A DNA stretch of 64,000 nucleotides, from assembly GCA_017616695.1 (NCBI GenBank), contig JAFZXN010000032.1, positions 1 through 64,000 of the forward strand. The letters are read 5' to 3'. The notes beneath the pieces were generated by a model. That model had not been told where the DNA came from. It did not search any database and was given only the letters and a program-made list of their open reading frames with translations. Below, piece after piece: positions 28,438 through 36,549 of the stretch. Each line of letters starts with the position of its first letter. The stretch's first letter is position 1. The stretch comes from Clostridia bacterium. Its GTDB lineage: Bacteria; Bacillota; Clostridia; Christensenellales; Borkfalkiaceae. The position numbers and the translations under genes were made by a program.

Positions 28438-28902
28438 ATGAATTACGGCCGAATAACGAAAAAACAGCGTAAAAACGCCCGACAAAACTAAGATTTTTCC
28501 ATAAATTTCTATTTTGTGTATATTATCGTCGCAAACATTCGTTTTTCTTTAGCATACAACCGACCTAAAATACCGAAACCATATCCGACGGCGCGCCGCA
28601 ATCCGATAAAAAACGTGCGTCCGCTTTGTTTTGCCATTTACCGCGCACGCCGTTTCTTGCCGAAGGCAGCGTTTTTTACCAAAATAATTATTCAAAAGTC
28701 CGCCTATAAGTCGATTATCGCGCCGTTTTGCCGTCGCGGAGTGTTTTGATAAGACCGCAAACGGCGCCGCTTTCGGCAAGCGATGAGCCTTCCGGCCGCC
28801 GCTTTTCCACTACCTATTTCATCGGGTTTTAAATTTTTATCAACAAAAGTCACATATTATCGCCGAAATATTGTAAAATATTATTAAATAACTTAAAAAA
28901 GC

Positions 28903-28931
28903 TTGCAAAATTATTAAAAAAGTGGTAAAAT
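28903..28931 (+). promoter_or_regulatory. Promoter of the GGDEF gene
   Basis: TTGCAA (28903-28908), 17 bases, TAAAAT (28926-28931). The expected transcript start near 28938 gives a leader of about 70 bases. Confidence 0.6.
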
Positions 28932-29009
28932 TATGTATAAACTTTGCGCAAAAATTAGGGTTTTGCGCCGAAACACGATCGTCACAAAGGAATTCTTTTT
29001 AATATAGAG

Positions 29010-30350
29010 ATGGCAAAAAGAAGTTTAAGTCTTACAACCCGGGTAGTTATGTTAGTCGCGATACTGCTGTTCGCTCTGAACGCCGTTATAGGCGTCATTT
29101 TGACTACCAAATCGCAGAATACGCTTATGTATATGATAAATATGCGTATGCTCGATATATCCAACTCTGCGGCGGCCGCTATAAACGGCGACGATTTCGA
29201 GAAGGTCACCGACGATACGACTACGGACGAATATAAGTCCATATACAGGATACTCCGCACCTTTCAGGACAAGATCACCTGCGACTATATCTACAGCGGC
29301 AGGCTCACCGACGACGGCAAGATAGTCTTCGTTATCGATCCTTCGGACGATCCCGGTTTCTACGGTGAAGAGATAGTTCATACCGAAGCTATGGATAACG
29401 CAGTTCACGGCGAACCAGACGTTGACGACGTCGCCTACGAAGACAGGTGGGGCAGATTTTACAGCGCGTACAGCCCGATATACAATTCCAAAAACGAAGT
29501 CGTGGGCATTGTCGGCGTCGACTTCAATAAGGAATGGTACGACGCGCAGCTGTATCAGAACACCGTAGCCATTATCATGATAATCTTCTCGTCGCTCTTT
29601 ATAGGTATACTTGTCGTCATCGTCTCGATGTCAGGCGTAAGAAAGAGATTCAGACAAGTCAACTCGGAACTTGCAACGCTTTCGGACAGCATAAGCGAAC
29701 TTACCGACAAAATGGAGATAAAGGGAGTCGATATCCATTCGAATGTTACCGATAACGAAGTCGACGAACAGGCCGACGAACTACTAAACGTCGGCTCGAA
29801 ACTTTCGGCAATGCAATCTACGCTCGAAAAGTTTATGGCGTATATGAACAAAAAGGCGTACACCGATATGCTTACGGGCGTCAACAACGCGACGGCATAT
29901 TACAGCGTTATCGAGCATAAGACCGAAGATATCAAAAACGGCACCGCCGATTTTGCGGTCATAATATTCGACCTTAACGGGTTAAAGAAGATAAACGACG
30001 AGTACGGCCACGCCGTCGGTGACAGTTATATCCTCGCCTCCGTCAACATTATGTCGGAAGCGCTCGGTAAAGAAAACATTTACCGCGTCGGCGGCGACGA
30101 ATTCATAGTCGTTATCGACAACGCTTCGCAACAAATGGTAGACGTTATTTTCAAGCGACTCGACGAGGCCACTGTGACCGAAAACAAAAAACCGAGGATA
30201 TTCTCCGAAAAAGTCACCTTCTCCAAAGGCGCGGCGATATTCGATCCCAACCGCGACAAAGCCTTCAACGACGTTTTCAAACGCGCCGACTCGGCTATGT
30301 ACGACAATAAAGAGAATTTCTATAAGAAAATGTCGGAAAATAACAACTGA
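29010..30350 (+). CDS. Membrane-bound diguanylate cyclase with Cache-like sensor
   Basis: A 446-residue signalling enzyme. One helix (about residues 11-33), an extracytoplasmic sensor of about 150 residues resembling a Cache/PAS-like domain (with YSPIYNSKNEVVGIVGVDF), and a second helix (about 188-212) precede a coiled linker and a C-terminal GGDEF domain (about 275-440). The signature RVGGDEF is intact near residues 356-362, and the DLNGLKKIND metal/substrate segment is present, so it should make cyclic di-GMP from two GTP. The RxxD product-inhibition site that often lies just upstream is absent. It is a single gene with its own promoter and a strong terminator. An EAL phosphodiesterase lies 2.8 kb away. 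Confidence 0.9.
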   Translation: MAKRSLSLTTRVVMLVAILLFALNAVIGVILTTKSQNTLMYMINMRMLDISNSAAAAINGDDFEKVTDDTTTDEYKSIYRILRTFQDKITCDYIYSGRLTDDGKIVFVIDPSDDPGFYGEEIVHTEAMDNAVHGEPDVDDVAYEDRWGRFYSAYSPIYNSKNEVVGIVGVDFNKEWYDAQLYQNTVAIIMIIFSSLFIGILVVIVSMSGVRKRFRQVNSELATLSDSISELTDKMEIKGVDIHSNVTDNEVDEQADELLNVGSKLSAMQSTLEKFMAYMNKKAYTDMLTGVNNATAYYSVIEHKTEDIKNGTADFAVIIFDLNGLKKINDEYGHAVGDSYILASVNIMSEALGKENIYRVGGDEFIVVIDNASQQMVDVIFKRLDEATVTENKKPRIFSEKVTFSKGAAIFDPNRDKAFNDVFKRADSAMYDNKENFYKKMSENNN

Positions 30351-30379
30351 CGTTTTCGCCGATACCGCTATAACACAAC

Positions 30380-30420
30380 ACCCCCGAAAGACTTTTCAGT
30401 CATCTCGGGGGTATTTTTTT
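30380..30420 (+). terminator. Rho-independent terminator of GGDEF gene
   Basis: ACCCCCGA (30380-30387) pairs with TCGGGGGT (30405-30412). The loop can fold further, and a run of seven T follows. It lies 30 bases after the stop codon. Confidence 0.85.
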
Positions 30421-30429
30421 ATCCGTTAT

Positions 30430-31044
30430 TCATTTTTTGACCGCCACGACGACAAGCTCTCTCGTGCCTGATACTTCGTCCGAATGATCGGTGACGCATT
30501 TTTTAACGATAAGCCCGTTATCTTCAAGCAGTTTTAAAGTCGATTGCAAGTTCAGCGAGGCGTAATAAAATTCTTGTCCGAACATTTTACCCGTCGTTTC
30601 GCCTTCGTTTTTACCGAAGGTAAACATCATTTTACCGCCGCTTTTAAGCGCTTTCGCAAGCTTTGAAAACACTTCTAAAAGCCTGCTCTTTTCGATATGG
30701 AACAGCGAATCGAAAGCTATTATCGCGTCGAATTTTTCGGTCGGCGCGTATTCGGCGATATCGGCTTTTATAAACGTCGCGTTTTTTATATCCGCCTTGC
30801 AAGCAAGGTCTATCATGCGCGAAGAAATATCCACTCCTACGACAAAAAAGCCTTTGTCGGAAAGGTATTTATCTATAGGATATCCGCTACCGCAACCCAC
30901 GTCGAGTACCTTGGCGTTTTTCGGTAGCGAGCCTATAAATTCAACGACTAAAGGATCGATATCTTTAGTGCGCCGATAATCGTCCCACCTAAGCGCCACG
31001 GCGTCGTAAGACCGCTCGTTAAGCTTTGTGTTATCAGTCGTCAT
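30430..31044 (-). CDS. Class I SAM-dependent methyltransferase
   Basis: A 204-residue Rossmann-fold methyltransferase. Motif I (VLDVGCGSGYPID, about residues 45-57) binds S-adenosylmethionine; the acidic residue after the second strand lies in VVGVDISSRMID, and motif IV is FDAIIAFDSLFH. The overall pattern is that of the methyltransferase type 11/25 family. The substrate cannot be inferred. The start ATG overlaps the stop of the flavodoxin gene by one base (TAATG), so the two are translationally coupled. It is the last gene of the cysK/Rrf2/flavodoxin operon and converges on the GGDEF gene. Confidence 0.85.
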   Translation of the reverse strand: MTTDNTKLNERSYDAVALRWDDYRRTKDIDPLVVEFIGSLPKNAKVLDVGCGSGYPIDKYLSDKGFFVVGVDISSRMIDLACKADIKNATFIKADIAEYAPTEKFDAIIAFDSLFHIEKSRLLEVFSKLAKALKSGGKMMFTFGKNEGETTGKMFGQEFYYASLNLQSTLKLLEDNGLIVKKCVTDHSDEVSGTRELVVVAVKK

Positions 31045-31481
31045 TATATTTTAACCAATTCGTCGGGGTGATCTTTGGGCTCTTTTAAAACGGTGGTCAC
31101 GGCCTGCGGATAACAAGCGCTTATCTTTTTCAAAGCTTTCGGCGCCTCGCCGCTACCCGAATAGAGAACGAACCTTAACTTCTTGTTATTAAGATCCAAT
31201 TTATCCAAAACGGCGTTTATCGGCGTGGAGAACCTGCCGTTCCAAACGGGCGAGCCTATGACTATCTCGTCGAAATCGGCGATATTTTCGTCAAAATCCT
31301 TTAATTTGTCTTTAGCTCCCAATCCCGCGAGAAATCCGCCCGAAAGCACTCTGAAAAAAAACTTTTTGGGAAGTCGCCTTGCCGAAATTACTTTTCTGAC
31401 TTCATATCCCTTTTCCTTCATACGCTCGGCAACCACGTCGCCGCTGCCCGTCAGACTGTAATAAATAAAAATCCCGTTCAT
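31044..31481 (-). CDS. Flavodoxin-family protein
   Basis: A 145-residue protein beginning with GIFIYYSLTGSGDVVAE, the flavodoxin phosphate-binding loop that holds FMN. A second flavodoxin feature follows in EIVIGSPVWNGRFSTPIN (about residues 72-89), and the length fits short-chain flavodoxins. It probably acts as a cytoplasmic electron carrier or NADPH-linked reductase partner. It lies 68 bases downstream of the Rrf2 regulator and directly upstream of the methyltransferase. A link to sulfur or redox stress through the regulator is likely but inferred. Confidence 0.85.
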   Translation of the reverse strand: MNGIFIYYSLTGSGDVVAERMKEKGYEVRKVISARRLPKKFFFRVLSGGFLAGLGAKDKLKDFDENIADFDEIVIGSPVWNGRFSTPINAVLDKLDLNNKKLRFVLYSGSGEAPKALKKISACYPQAVTTVLKEPKDHPDELVKI

Positions 31482-31549
31482 CTTCGTCCTCTCTTTAATT
31501 TGATTTTTTCCGTTATACGACGCTTTTAAGCGCCGGTCACGCTTGTTTT

Positions 31550-31978
31550 TTATTTGCGGCGCATATTATCGTTTGCGCCCGTTGTCAGGTCTTCGACGGT
31601 TATCCCGCCGAAATAGTCGCGCATCATTGAGTAGAAGTTTTCCCACATAGGGAGAGTGCAACATTCGTCCGCCCGAGAACAGGGCGCCGCCGTTTCTTTA
31701 AGACAGGATATCGGCGCCAGATCGCCCTCCGAAACGGATAAAACGTCCCACACGGTCAGTTTATCGGGCGGCAAAGCAAGTTTGTAGCCGCCGCCTTTAC
31801 CGCGTATGCCGAGTAAAAGCCCCGCCTTAACGAGGTCCGTCGTTATGCTTTCGAGATATTTTTGCGATATGCCCTGCCTTGATACGATATCCTTAAGCGG
31901 AACGTAATTTCCGTCGTAACGCTTAGCAAGGTCGGTCACGACTCGAAGGGCATATCTTCCTTTTGTGGAGATCATCAT
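31550..31978 (-). CDS. Rrf2-family transcriptional regulator (IscR/CymR-like)
   Basis: A 142-residue winged-helix regulator. The N-terminus (STKGRYALRVVTDLA) and the recognition segment (QGISQKYLESI) are classic Rrf2. The wing carries RGKGGGYKLA. Cys92, Cys100 and Cys106 (plus Cys107) sit where IscR has its iron-sulfur ligands (92, 98 and 104), so a [2Fe-2S] cluster is likely; CymR proteins lack these. The gene follows cysK by 57 bases, which fits control of cysteine synthesis. Two adjacent ATG codons are possible starts; the ribosome site AGAGGA serves both. A palindrome at 33034-33052 near the operon promoter is a plausible binding site. Confidence 0.9.
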   Translation of the reverse strand: MMISTKGRYALRVVTDLAKRYDGNYVPLKDIVSRQGISQKYLESITTDLVKAGLLLGIRGKGGGYKLALPPDKLTVWDVLSVSEGDLAPISCLKETAAPCSRADECCTLPMWENFYSMMRDYFGGITVEDLTTGANDNMRRK

Positions 31979-32035
31979 GATAATTCCTCTAAAAAACCGT
32001 AAAAGTCGCGCTATAACTTCGTTAACGCACTGTTT

Positions 32036-32968
32036 TTAATCGGAAAACAGCGGCGTTGAAAAATATCTGTCGCCCGAATCGGGTAATATTACGACTATGT
32101 TTTTCCCCTCGTTTTCGGGGCGCTTGGCAAGCTCTGTCGCCGCCCACGCCGCCGCGCCCGAAGATATCCCGACGAGCACGCCTTCTTTTTTACCTATAAG
32201 TTTCGCCGCGGCGAAAGCGTCCTCGTCCGAAACGGCGATCACCTCGTCGTACACTTTGGTATCGAGAACTTCCGGCACGAATCCCGCGCCTATACCCTGT
32301 ATTTTATGCGCTCCGCTTACTCCAGTGGAAAGCACGGCGCTTGTTTTCGGCTCGACTGCGACCACTTTTACGCTCGGCTTTTTGCTCTTTAAAAACTTAC
32401 CCGTACCCGTAACTGTGCCGCCCGTGCCTACCCCAGCGACGAGGATATCGACGTTCCCGTCGGTGTCTTCGTATATCTCGGGGCCGGTCGTTTCAAAATG
32501 CGCCCGTGGGTTAGCCTGATTGACAAATTGCCCCGCGATAAAGCCGTCGGGTATCGTCCGAGCCAATTCCTCGGCCTTTTCGATAGCGCCTTTCATACCT
32601 TTTTTTCCGTCGGAAAGCACCAATTCCGCGCCGTAAGCCTTCATTATCCGCCGCCTTTCGACGGACATCGTTTCGGGCATCACGATGATAACCCTGTACC
32701 CTTTTGCCGCCGCGACGGCCGCAAGCCCTATCCCCGTATTGCCCGAAGTGGGTTCGATAATGACGGAATTTGCTTTGAGCCTACCGGACTTTTCCGCGTC
32801 CTCTATCATCGCCTTCGCGATGCGGTCTTTCACCGATCCCGCGGGGTTGAAATATTCGAGTTTTGCGTAAATTTTAGCTTTCAGACCGAATTCTTTTTCT
32901 ATATGCGTAAGTTCAAGTAGCGGCGTATGCCCCACGAGCTCGGCCGCCGAATTATAAATACGAGCCAT
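32036..32968 (-). CDS. cysK: Cysteine synthase (O-acetylserine sulfhydrylase)
   Basis: A 310-residue PLP enzyme that makes cysteine from O-acetylserine and sulfide. The PLP lysine lies in NPAGSVKDR (Lys47), and the phosphate-binding and substrate loop PTSGNTG is at about residues 73-79. The glycine-rich cofactor loop is [11 protein letters not shown], and SSGAAAWAA near the end holds the pyridine-nitrogen serine. The length and the order of motifs match CysK rather than cystathionine beta-synthase, which would carry extra domains. It is the first gene of a four-gene operon (cysK, Rrf2 regulator, flavodoxin, methyltransferase), with promoter and operator at 33034-33089. Confidence 0.95.
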   Translation of the reverse strand: MARIYNSAAELVGHTPLLELTHIEKEFGLKAKIYAKLEYFNPAGSVKDRIAKAMIEDAEKSGRLKANSVIIEPTSGNTGIGLAAVAAAKGYRVIIVMPETMSVERRRIMKAYGAELVLSDGKKGMKGAIEKAEELARTIPDGFIAGQFVNQANPRAHFETTGPEIYEDTDGNVDILVAGVGTGGTVTGTGKFLKSKKPSVKVVAVEPKTSAVLSTGVSGAHKIQGIGAGFVPEVLDTKVYDEVIAVSDEDAFAAAKLIGKKEGVLVGISSGAAAWAATELAKRPENEGKNIVVILPDSGDRYFSTPLFSD

Positions 32969-33033
32969 TTCTGTCTCCTCCGTTTAAAAGATATTCGGGC
33001 GCGATAATAATTTATTCGCCCCGCGGACGATTT

Positions 33034-33052
33034 ACCTATCATTGTTATAGGT
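33034..33052. promoter_or_regulatory. Palindromic operator at the cysK transcription start
   Basis: ACCTAT, seven bases, ATAGGT: a perfect inverted repeat starting just after the predicted +1 of the cysK promoter. It is a candidate site for the Rrf2 regulator encoded in the same operon, and binding there would block transcription. Confidence 0.55.
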
Positions 33053-33059
33053 TTATATC

Positions 33060-33089
33060 ATTATACCCCCGCTTTATCTTTTTTGTCAA
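33060..33089 (-). promoter_or_regulatory. Promoter of the cysK operon
   Basis: On the minus strand TTGACA (33084-33089), 18 bases and TATAAT (33060-33065) precede the cysK start by about 92 bases. Confidence 0.75.
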
Positions 33090-33090
33090 T

Positions 33091-33120
33091 AAAAAAAGAG
33101 CCGATGCGAAAAATCGGCTC
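33091..33120 (-). terminator. Terminator of the EAL gene
   Basis: Read on the minus strand, GAGCCGAT and ATCGGCTC form an 8-bp stem (33098-33105 with 33113-33120) followed by seven T. It lies 36 bases after the EAL stop. Confidence 0.85.
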
Positions 33121-33156
33121 GTAAAGGCATAATTTACAGCTAAAGCGTAAGCTTTT

Positions 33157-35106
33157 TCATCGTTTGTTTTCCGTTTCGAGATAATCGAAAAACTCGGTTT
33201 CGGGAACGGGCTTACTGAAATAGTAACCCTGAACGTAATCGCAGCCGTAACCAATAACGAGGTCGAGCTGTTCCTTCGTTTCCACGCCCTCCTGAATGAT
33301 ATCGGAGCCGAGGCTTTTGATAAACGACATAAGGTTTTTGAGCATTCCGGAGCCGCTATCTTTCGCCGCGTTCCACAAAATGGTCTTATCTATCTTGATA
33401 TTGTCGTATTTACTGCCGATTATCCTTATAAGGTTGGAGTAACCCGTGCCGAAGTCGTCGAGCGAGAGAGTATATCCGAGTTCCATAAATTTGTTGAGCG
33501 TGTCCAGAACGTTATAACCTTCCAAAGTGGCTGCCGTTTCGGTTATTTCGAGGTTTATCAAACTGCTGTCGATACCGTAACGCTTTCTAATTTCCTCGAA
33601 ACTCGCAACGAGGTCGCTGTAGATAAACTGGTAGACCGAAAGGTTGAGTTCGACGTATTTTATATCCGTGCCTTTCAACCGCTCGTTTTTAAGGAAACGG
33701 CAGACTTCCTCGAACACGAACAGCCCTATATCGCGTATCAGCCCCGTTTTTTCGGCTATCGGGATATACACGTCGGGAGAAACGTTTCTTAACTCGTCGC
33801 AATCAACTCTAAGTAGCGCCTCGGCGGAAACGGTGCGCCGCTCTTTTACCGACCAGATAGGCTGATAATATAATTTTAGCTTGCCGCCCGCTATGGCATT
33901 TTTCAACGAAGATTCGTACGAGCTGAAGCGCATTATGTTTTTCAGTTCCTCGACGGGAACGAAATACGAGCCCGATTTATCCTTCTGATAACCCGCCGAA
34001 ATAAGGTTTTCAAGCTCTTCGAGGGTATTGGCGTCTTCGGGTATCTTGATAAACGACGCTACCGCCTCGGCTTTAACGCTATATGTATCTATAGTCCACT
34101 CGCTGTCGAAACGCTCGATGACCTCTTTGATAAACTTATCGGCTCTATCGTAATCGTTATTCTTGAAAATTACGGCAAAATCCTCGCTCCTGTAACAATA
34201 AACGTCGTCAACGCCCGATTTTTTCGTCAGATACGACGCCACGTTTATCAAAAACGAGTCGGCCTCGCGCCCGCTGAACTTGTTTATGAATTTGTCAAGC
34301 CCCATTATTTTGACGAGGACTATGCCGTATTTTTGCTTGGAACCCATCATTCGGCGGTTTGCGTCGGCAAACGCCAATCTGTTCCAAAGCCCCGTGATAG
34401 GCTCCATGTGCCCGCCCTTTTCTTCGAGAACGACCATTATCACAAGGCAGGCAAGCGCTTCGCAAAACAGCTCAACGAGCAACGTCGATTTGAGCGCCTG
34501 CACGACTATCCCGAGCGACGCTATGACCATAAACACGCCTACGGCCCTGCTGTCGGCACGCGATATGGCTTTCTTGTTTTTGAAAAAGAACACGAAACCC
34601 ATTATGACGTAAAAAGCGCCGCACGCGTACAGTATGACCATCAACGGGCCTCTGTGGTAGCCTTCCGTATCGATATCGAACACCCACCTCGTCAGCCTGT
34701 TGGTAAACGCCATAAGCTCGCTTATAACGTATGGCGCGGCAAAAAGCGCGTAAGTTTTTTTCTTCCAATTAAGGCTCGTTCCCGTAACGTTCATTATGTA
34801 CAGCGTGAACGACACCGACAGCGTGGAGTGGAAAACAAAATAGAGCGCGTGAAATTCGTATTGCCAGAAAATCATTCCTTCGCCTTCAAGCGACAGGAAG
34901 AATATGCCTAAAACTGACGCCGCCGCGGATAAAACGTTTGTGAAAAGCATCAGCAGATACGTAAAGTGCTGACTCGTCAGCTTGTTTTTAAAGCCGCGCG
35001 GCGGTACGTATTGCCGACGCTTTGCGGTAAGACAATATACTATACAGAAAAGCGATAAGAAAAACGCGGAGATCTCAAAACTTAACTCGTACATAGTTTT
35101 CTCCAT
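33157..35106 (-). CDS. Cyclic di-GMP phosphodiesterase: multi-helix membrane sensor, degenerate GGDEF, EAL
   Basis: A 649-residue membrane protein. About seven hydrophobic helices fill residues 5-235, a 7TM-type sensor. The middle domain (about 235-385) aligns with GGDEF, but the signature is RSEDF, so it is probably catalytically inactive and may instead bind GTP as an activator. The C-terminal EAL domain (about 405-645) looks intact: EALLR near 425, the asparagine of ELNLSVYQF, LEITETA, SLDDFGTGYS, KIDK, QEGVET and GYYFSKPV. It should hydrolyse cyclic di-GMP to pGpG. The gene is monocistronic, with a promoter at 35122-35150 and a terminator after the stop. Together with the GGDEF cyclase at 29 kb it suggests a working cyclic di-GMP circuit. 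Confidence 0.9.
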   Translation of the reverse strand: MEKTMYELSFEISAFFLSLFCIVYCLTAKRRQYVPPRGFKNKLTSQHFTYLLMLFTNVLSAAASVLGIFFLSLEGEGMIFWQYEFHALYFVFHSTLSVSFTLYIMNVTGTSLNWKKKTYALFAAPYVISELMAFTNRLTRWVFDIDTEGYHRGPLMVILYACGAFYVIMGFVFFFKNKKAISRADSRAVGVFMVIASLGIVVQALKSTLLVELFCEALACLVIMVVLEEKGGHMEPITGLWNRLAFADANRRMMGSKQKYGIVLVKIMGLDKFINKFSGREADSFLINVASYLTKKSGVDDVYCYRSEDFAVIFKNNDYDRADKFIKEVIERFDSEWTIDTYSVKAEAVASFIKIPEDANTLEELENLISAGYQKDKSGSYFVPVEELKNIMRFSSYESSLKNAIAGGKLKLYYQPIWSVKERRTVSAEALLRVDCDELRNVSPDVYIPIAEKTGLIRDIGLFVFEEVCRFLKNERLKGTDIKYVELNLSVYQFIYSDLVASFEEIRKRYGIDSSLINLEITETAATLEGYNVLDTLNKFMELGYTLSLDDFGTGYSNLIRIIGSKYDNIKIDKTILWNAAKDSGSGMLKNLMSFIKSLGSDIIQEGVETKEQLDLVIGYGCDYVQGYYFSKPVPETEFFDYLETENKR

Positions 35107-35121
35107 TAGTTACTATTATTT

Positions 35122-35150
35122 AGTATAACATATAAAAATGATATCGCAAA
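35122..35150 (-). promoter_or_regulatory. Promoter of the EAL gene
   Basis: On the minus strand TTTGCG (35145-35150), 17 bases and TATACT (35122-35127) lie 16 bases before the start codon. Confidence 0.5.
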
Positions 35151-35220
35151 CGATTTTTGCCGAAAAATCGCAAAATAACATAAAAACTTGCAATTTTCAC
35201 GTAAAACTCCTGTTTCTTGC

Positions 35221-35258
35221 AAAAAAACGACCGCGACTTCATTTGCGACCGTTTTTTT
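35221..35258. terminator. Imperfect bidirectional terminator hairpin
   Basis: A run of A, an imperfect inverted repeat around cgaccgcga/ttgcgaccg and a run of seven T. On the minus strand it lies about 70 bases after the ADP-ribosylglycohydrolase stop. Confidence 0.5.
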
Positions 35259-35325
35259 GTGTGTTTATATGTTTTTTAACGAAAAATATGTCGGATTTTG
35301 TCAAAAAAGCCCGCCTATAGGTCGA

Positions 35326-36447
35326 TTATCGGCATAAATCGTATTTTTTAAGCCAATCCGCCGTCAACACTTTAAAGTCTTTAAAAAGGTCGGTCCCGCG
35401 GACAAGATCGACGGCTGTCTCTTCGATGACGTTACTTATTTCAAGGTTATTAACGAATTCTTTCGGAAAGGCGGCATAGCCGTTCCAGGCACCGAGGATA
35501 TTGCCGGCGACTGCGCCCGTCGAATCGCTGTCGCCGCCGTGATTGACCGCCGCGATCATCCCTTCGATGGGATCGTTTTGATATTTTATAGCGCAATAAA
35601 TTGCTATCGCGACGGTCTCTTCCGCCACCCAGCCTTCGCCGAGTTCGGTGACGTTTTCAACGTCGCTACGATCGTTCTTCGATAGGTTAATCGCCTTATA
35701 GACTGACTTTTCGAATTGTTCGCCGTAAGGAAGCCGAACTTTATGGCAAACGTTTTTAACGGCGTCTTCGATAACGCCGATAAGCGTATCGTAGTTTTCG
35801 TTATTGCTTTTTCCGTAAATGATCCGCCCGATGATATCTGAAACGAGCGCGCAGGCGTAATGGCTCAAAGGGTGGCTGTGAGTCAACGCGCCTATCTCCA
35901 TAGCCTCGGTCAGAAAACCATCGTCGTCTTTGCCGCCGTAGAAAAGCCCGAACGGCGCGATACGCATGACCGCCCCGCAACCCTTGCTCGTATTGATAGG
36001 CTTACTTAAAGACCGCTTTTCACCGCTTAAAAGCGACGAAATACAGGTGTTGCCGGGCGCTCGGCGAGTCAGTAATTGCGGTATACCCATAAGCCAGCTG
36101 ATGCGCTTATCGGTTTTATGCGCGGGATATCCTTGCGTTGTCAGCCAATCGAGATACGCTTTATATACGAACTCGCGCGGCGCAATTTCAACGCCCGTAA
36201 GCGCCGAATACGTTTCGCCCGCCAAAATGCCGTTCGCGGTGAACAAAGTCATCTGCGTATCGTCGGAAATAAGAGCTTTTTCGCTACGCGACAAGTCGAA
36301 TTTTCTTATGCCTTGCGGGCCGTACTTATCTGTTATCCGATCGTACGAATAAAACTCGACGGCGTAACCGAGCGCGTCGCCTATCGCCCCGCCGATAAGA
36401 CAGCCTTTAAAATAGTTTTCTTTATCTTTTATTCTGTCAACGCACAT
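35326..36447 (-). CDS. ADP-ribosylglycohydrolase family protein
   Basis: A 373-residue protein of the DraG/ARH family, which removes ADP-ribose from protein or nucleic-acid targets using two metal ions. Metal-ligand motifs are present: GDALGYAVEF near residue 23, SDDTQMTLF near residue 62 and, toward the C-terminus, NHGGDSDSTG. The all-helical pattern and length fit the family. No ADP-ribosyltransferase (DraT-like or toxin) is encoded in the window, so the modified target is unknown. The gene lies 102 bases downstream of the membrane-bound XRE regulator gene in the same orientation and could share its transcript. Its stop codon overlaps a copy of the recurrent CTATARGTCGATTATC motif. Confidence 0.88.
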   Translation of the reverse strand: MCVDRIKDKENYFKGCLIGGAIGDALGYAVEFYSYDRITDKYGPQGIRKFDLSRSEKALISDDTQMTLFTANGILAGETYSALTGVEIAPREFVYKAYLDWLTTQGYPAHKTDKRISWLMGIPQLLTRRAPGNTCISSLLSGEKRSLSKPINTSKGCGAVMRIAPFGLFYGGKDDDGFLTEAMEIGALTHSHPLSHYACALVSDIIGRIIYGKSNNENYDTLIGVIEDAVKNVCHKVRLPYGEQFEKSVYKAINLSKNDRSDVENVTELGEGWVAEETVAIAIYCAIKYQNDPIEGMIAAVNHGGDSDSTGAVAGNILGAWNGYAAFPKEFVNNLEISNVIEETAVDLVRGTDLFKDFKVLTADWLKKYDLCR

Positions 36448-36549
36448 ATTTACCCTGAAATTATCACGACCAAAGCCGTTTAAACATCAAACCGAAATAC
36501 GCTCCCACTCCCGTAAAATTTTGCGACAAGCGTGTTTTAAATAGCTTAA

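Larger units (their letters stand above)
28343..29009. other. 667-bp divergent gap with two promoters
   Basis: No gene is supported. The gap holds the promoter of the VWA cassette (28409-28437, minus) and of the GGDEF gene (28903-28931, plus). Between them, about 28480-28850 is G+C-richer and structured: a copy of the CTATAAGTCGATTATC motif lies at 28705-28720, and cgatga near 28781 could pair with tcatcg near 28817. It may be a decayed gene or an unrecognised RNA. Confidence 0.45.

Noticed and set aside
28549..28779. 76-codon minus-strand frame in the gap before the GGDEF gene
   Set aside because: The translation is basic and low in fold-like pattern, has no ribosome site and includes the recurrent intergenic motif. 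Treated as non-coding.
28700..28860. Possible cyclic di-GMP riboswitch before the GGDEF gene
   Set aside because: I looked for the conserved GEMM core and tetraloop-receptor elements and could not place them. The best promoter also lies downstream of this stretch.
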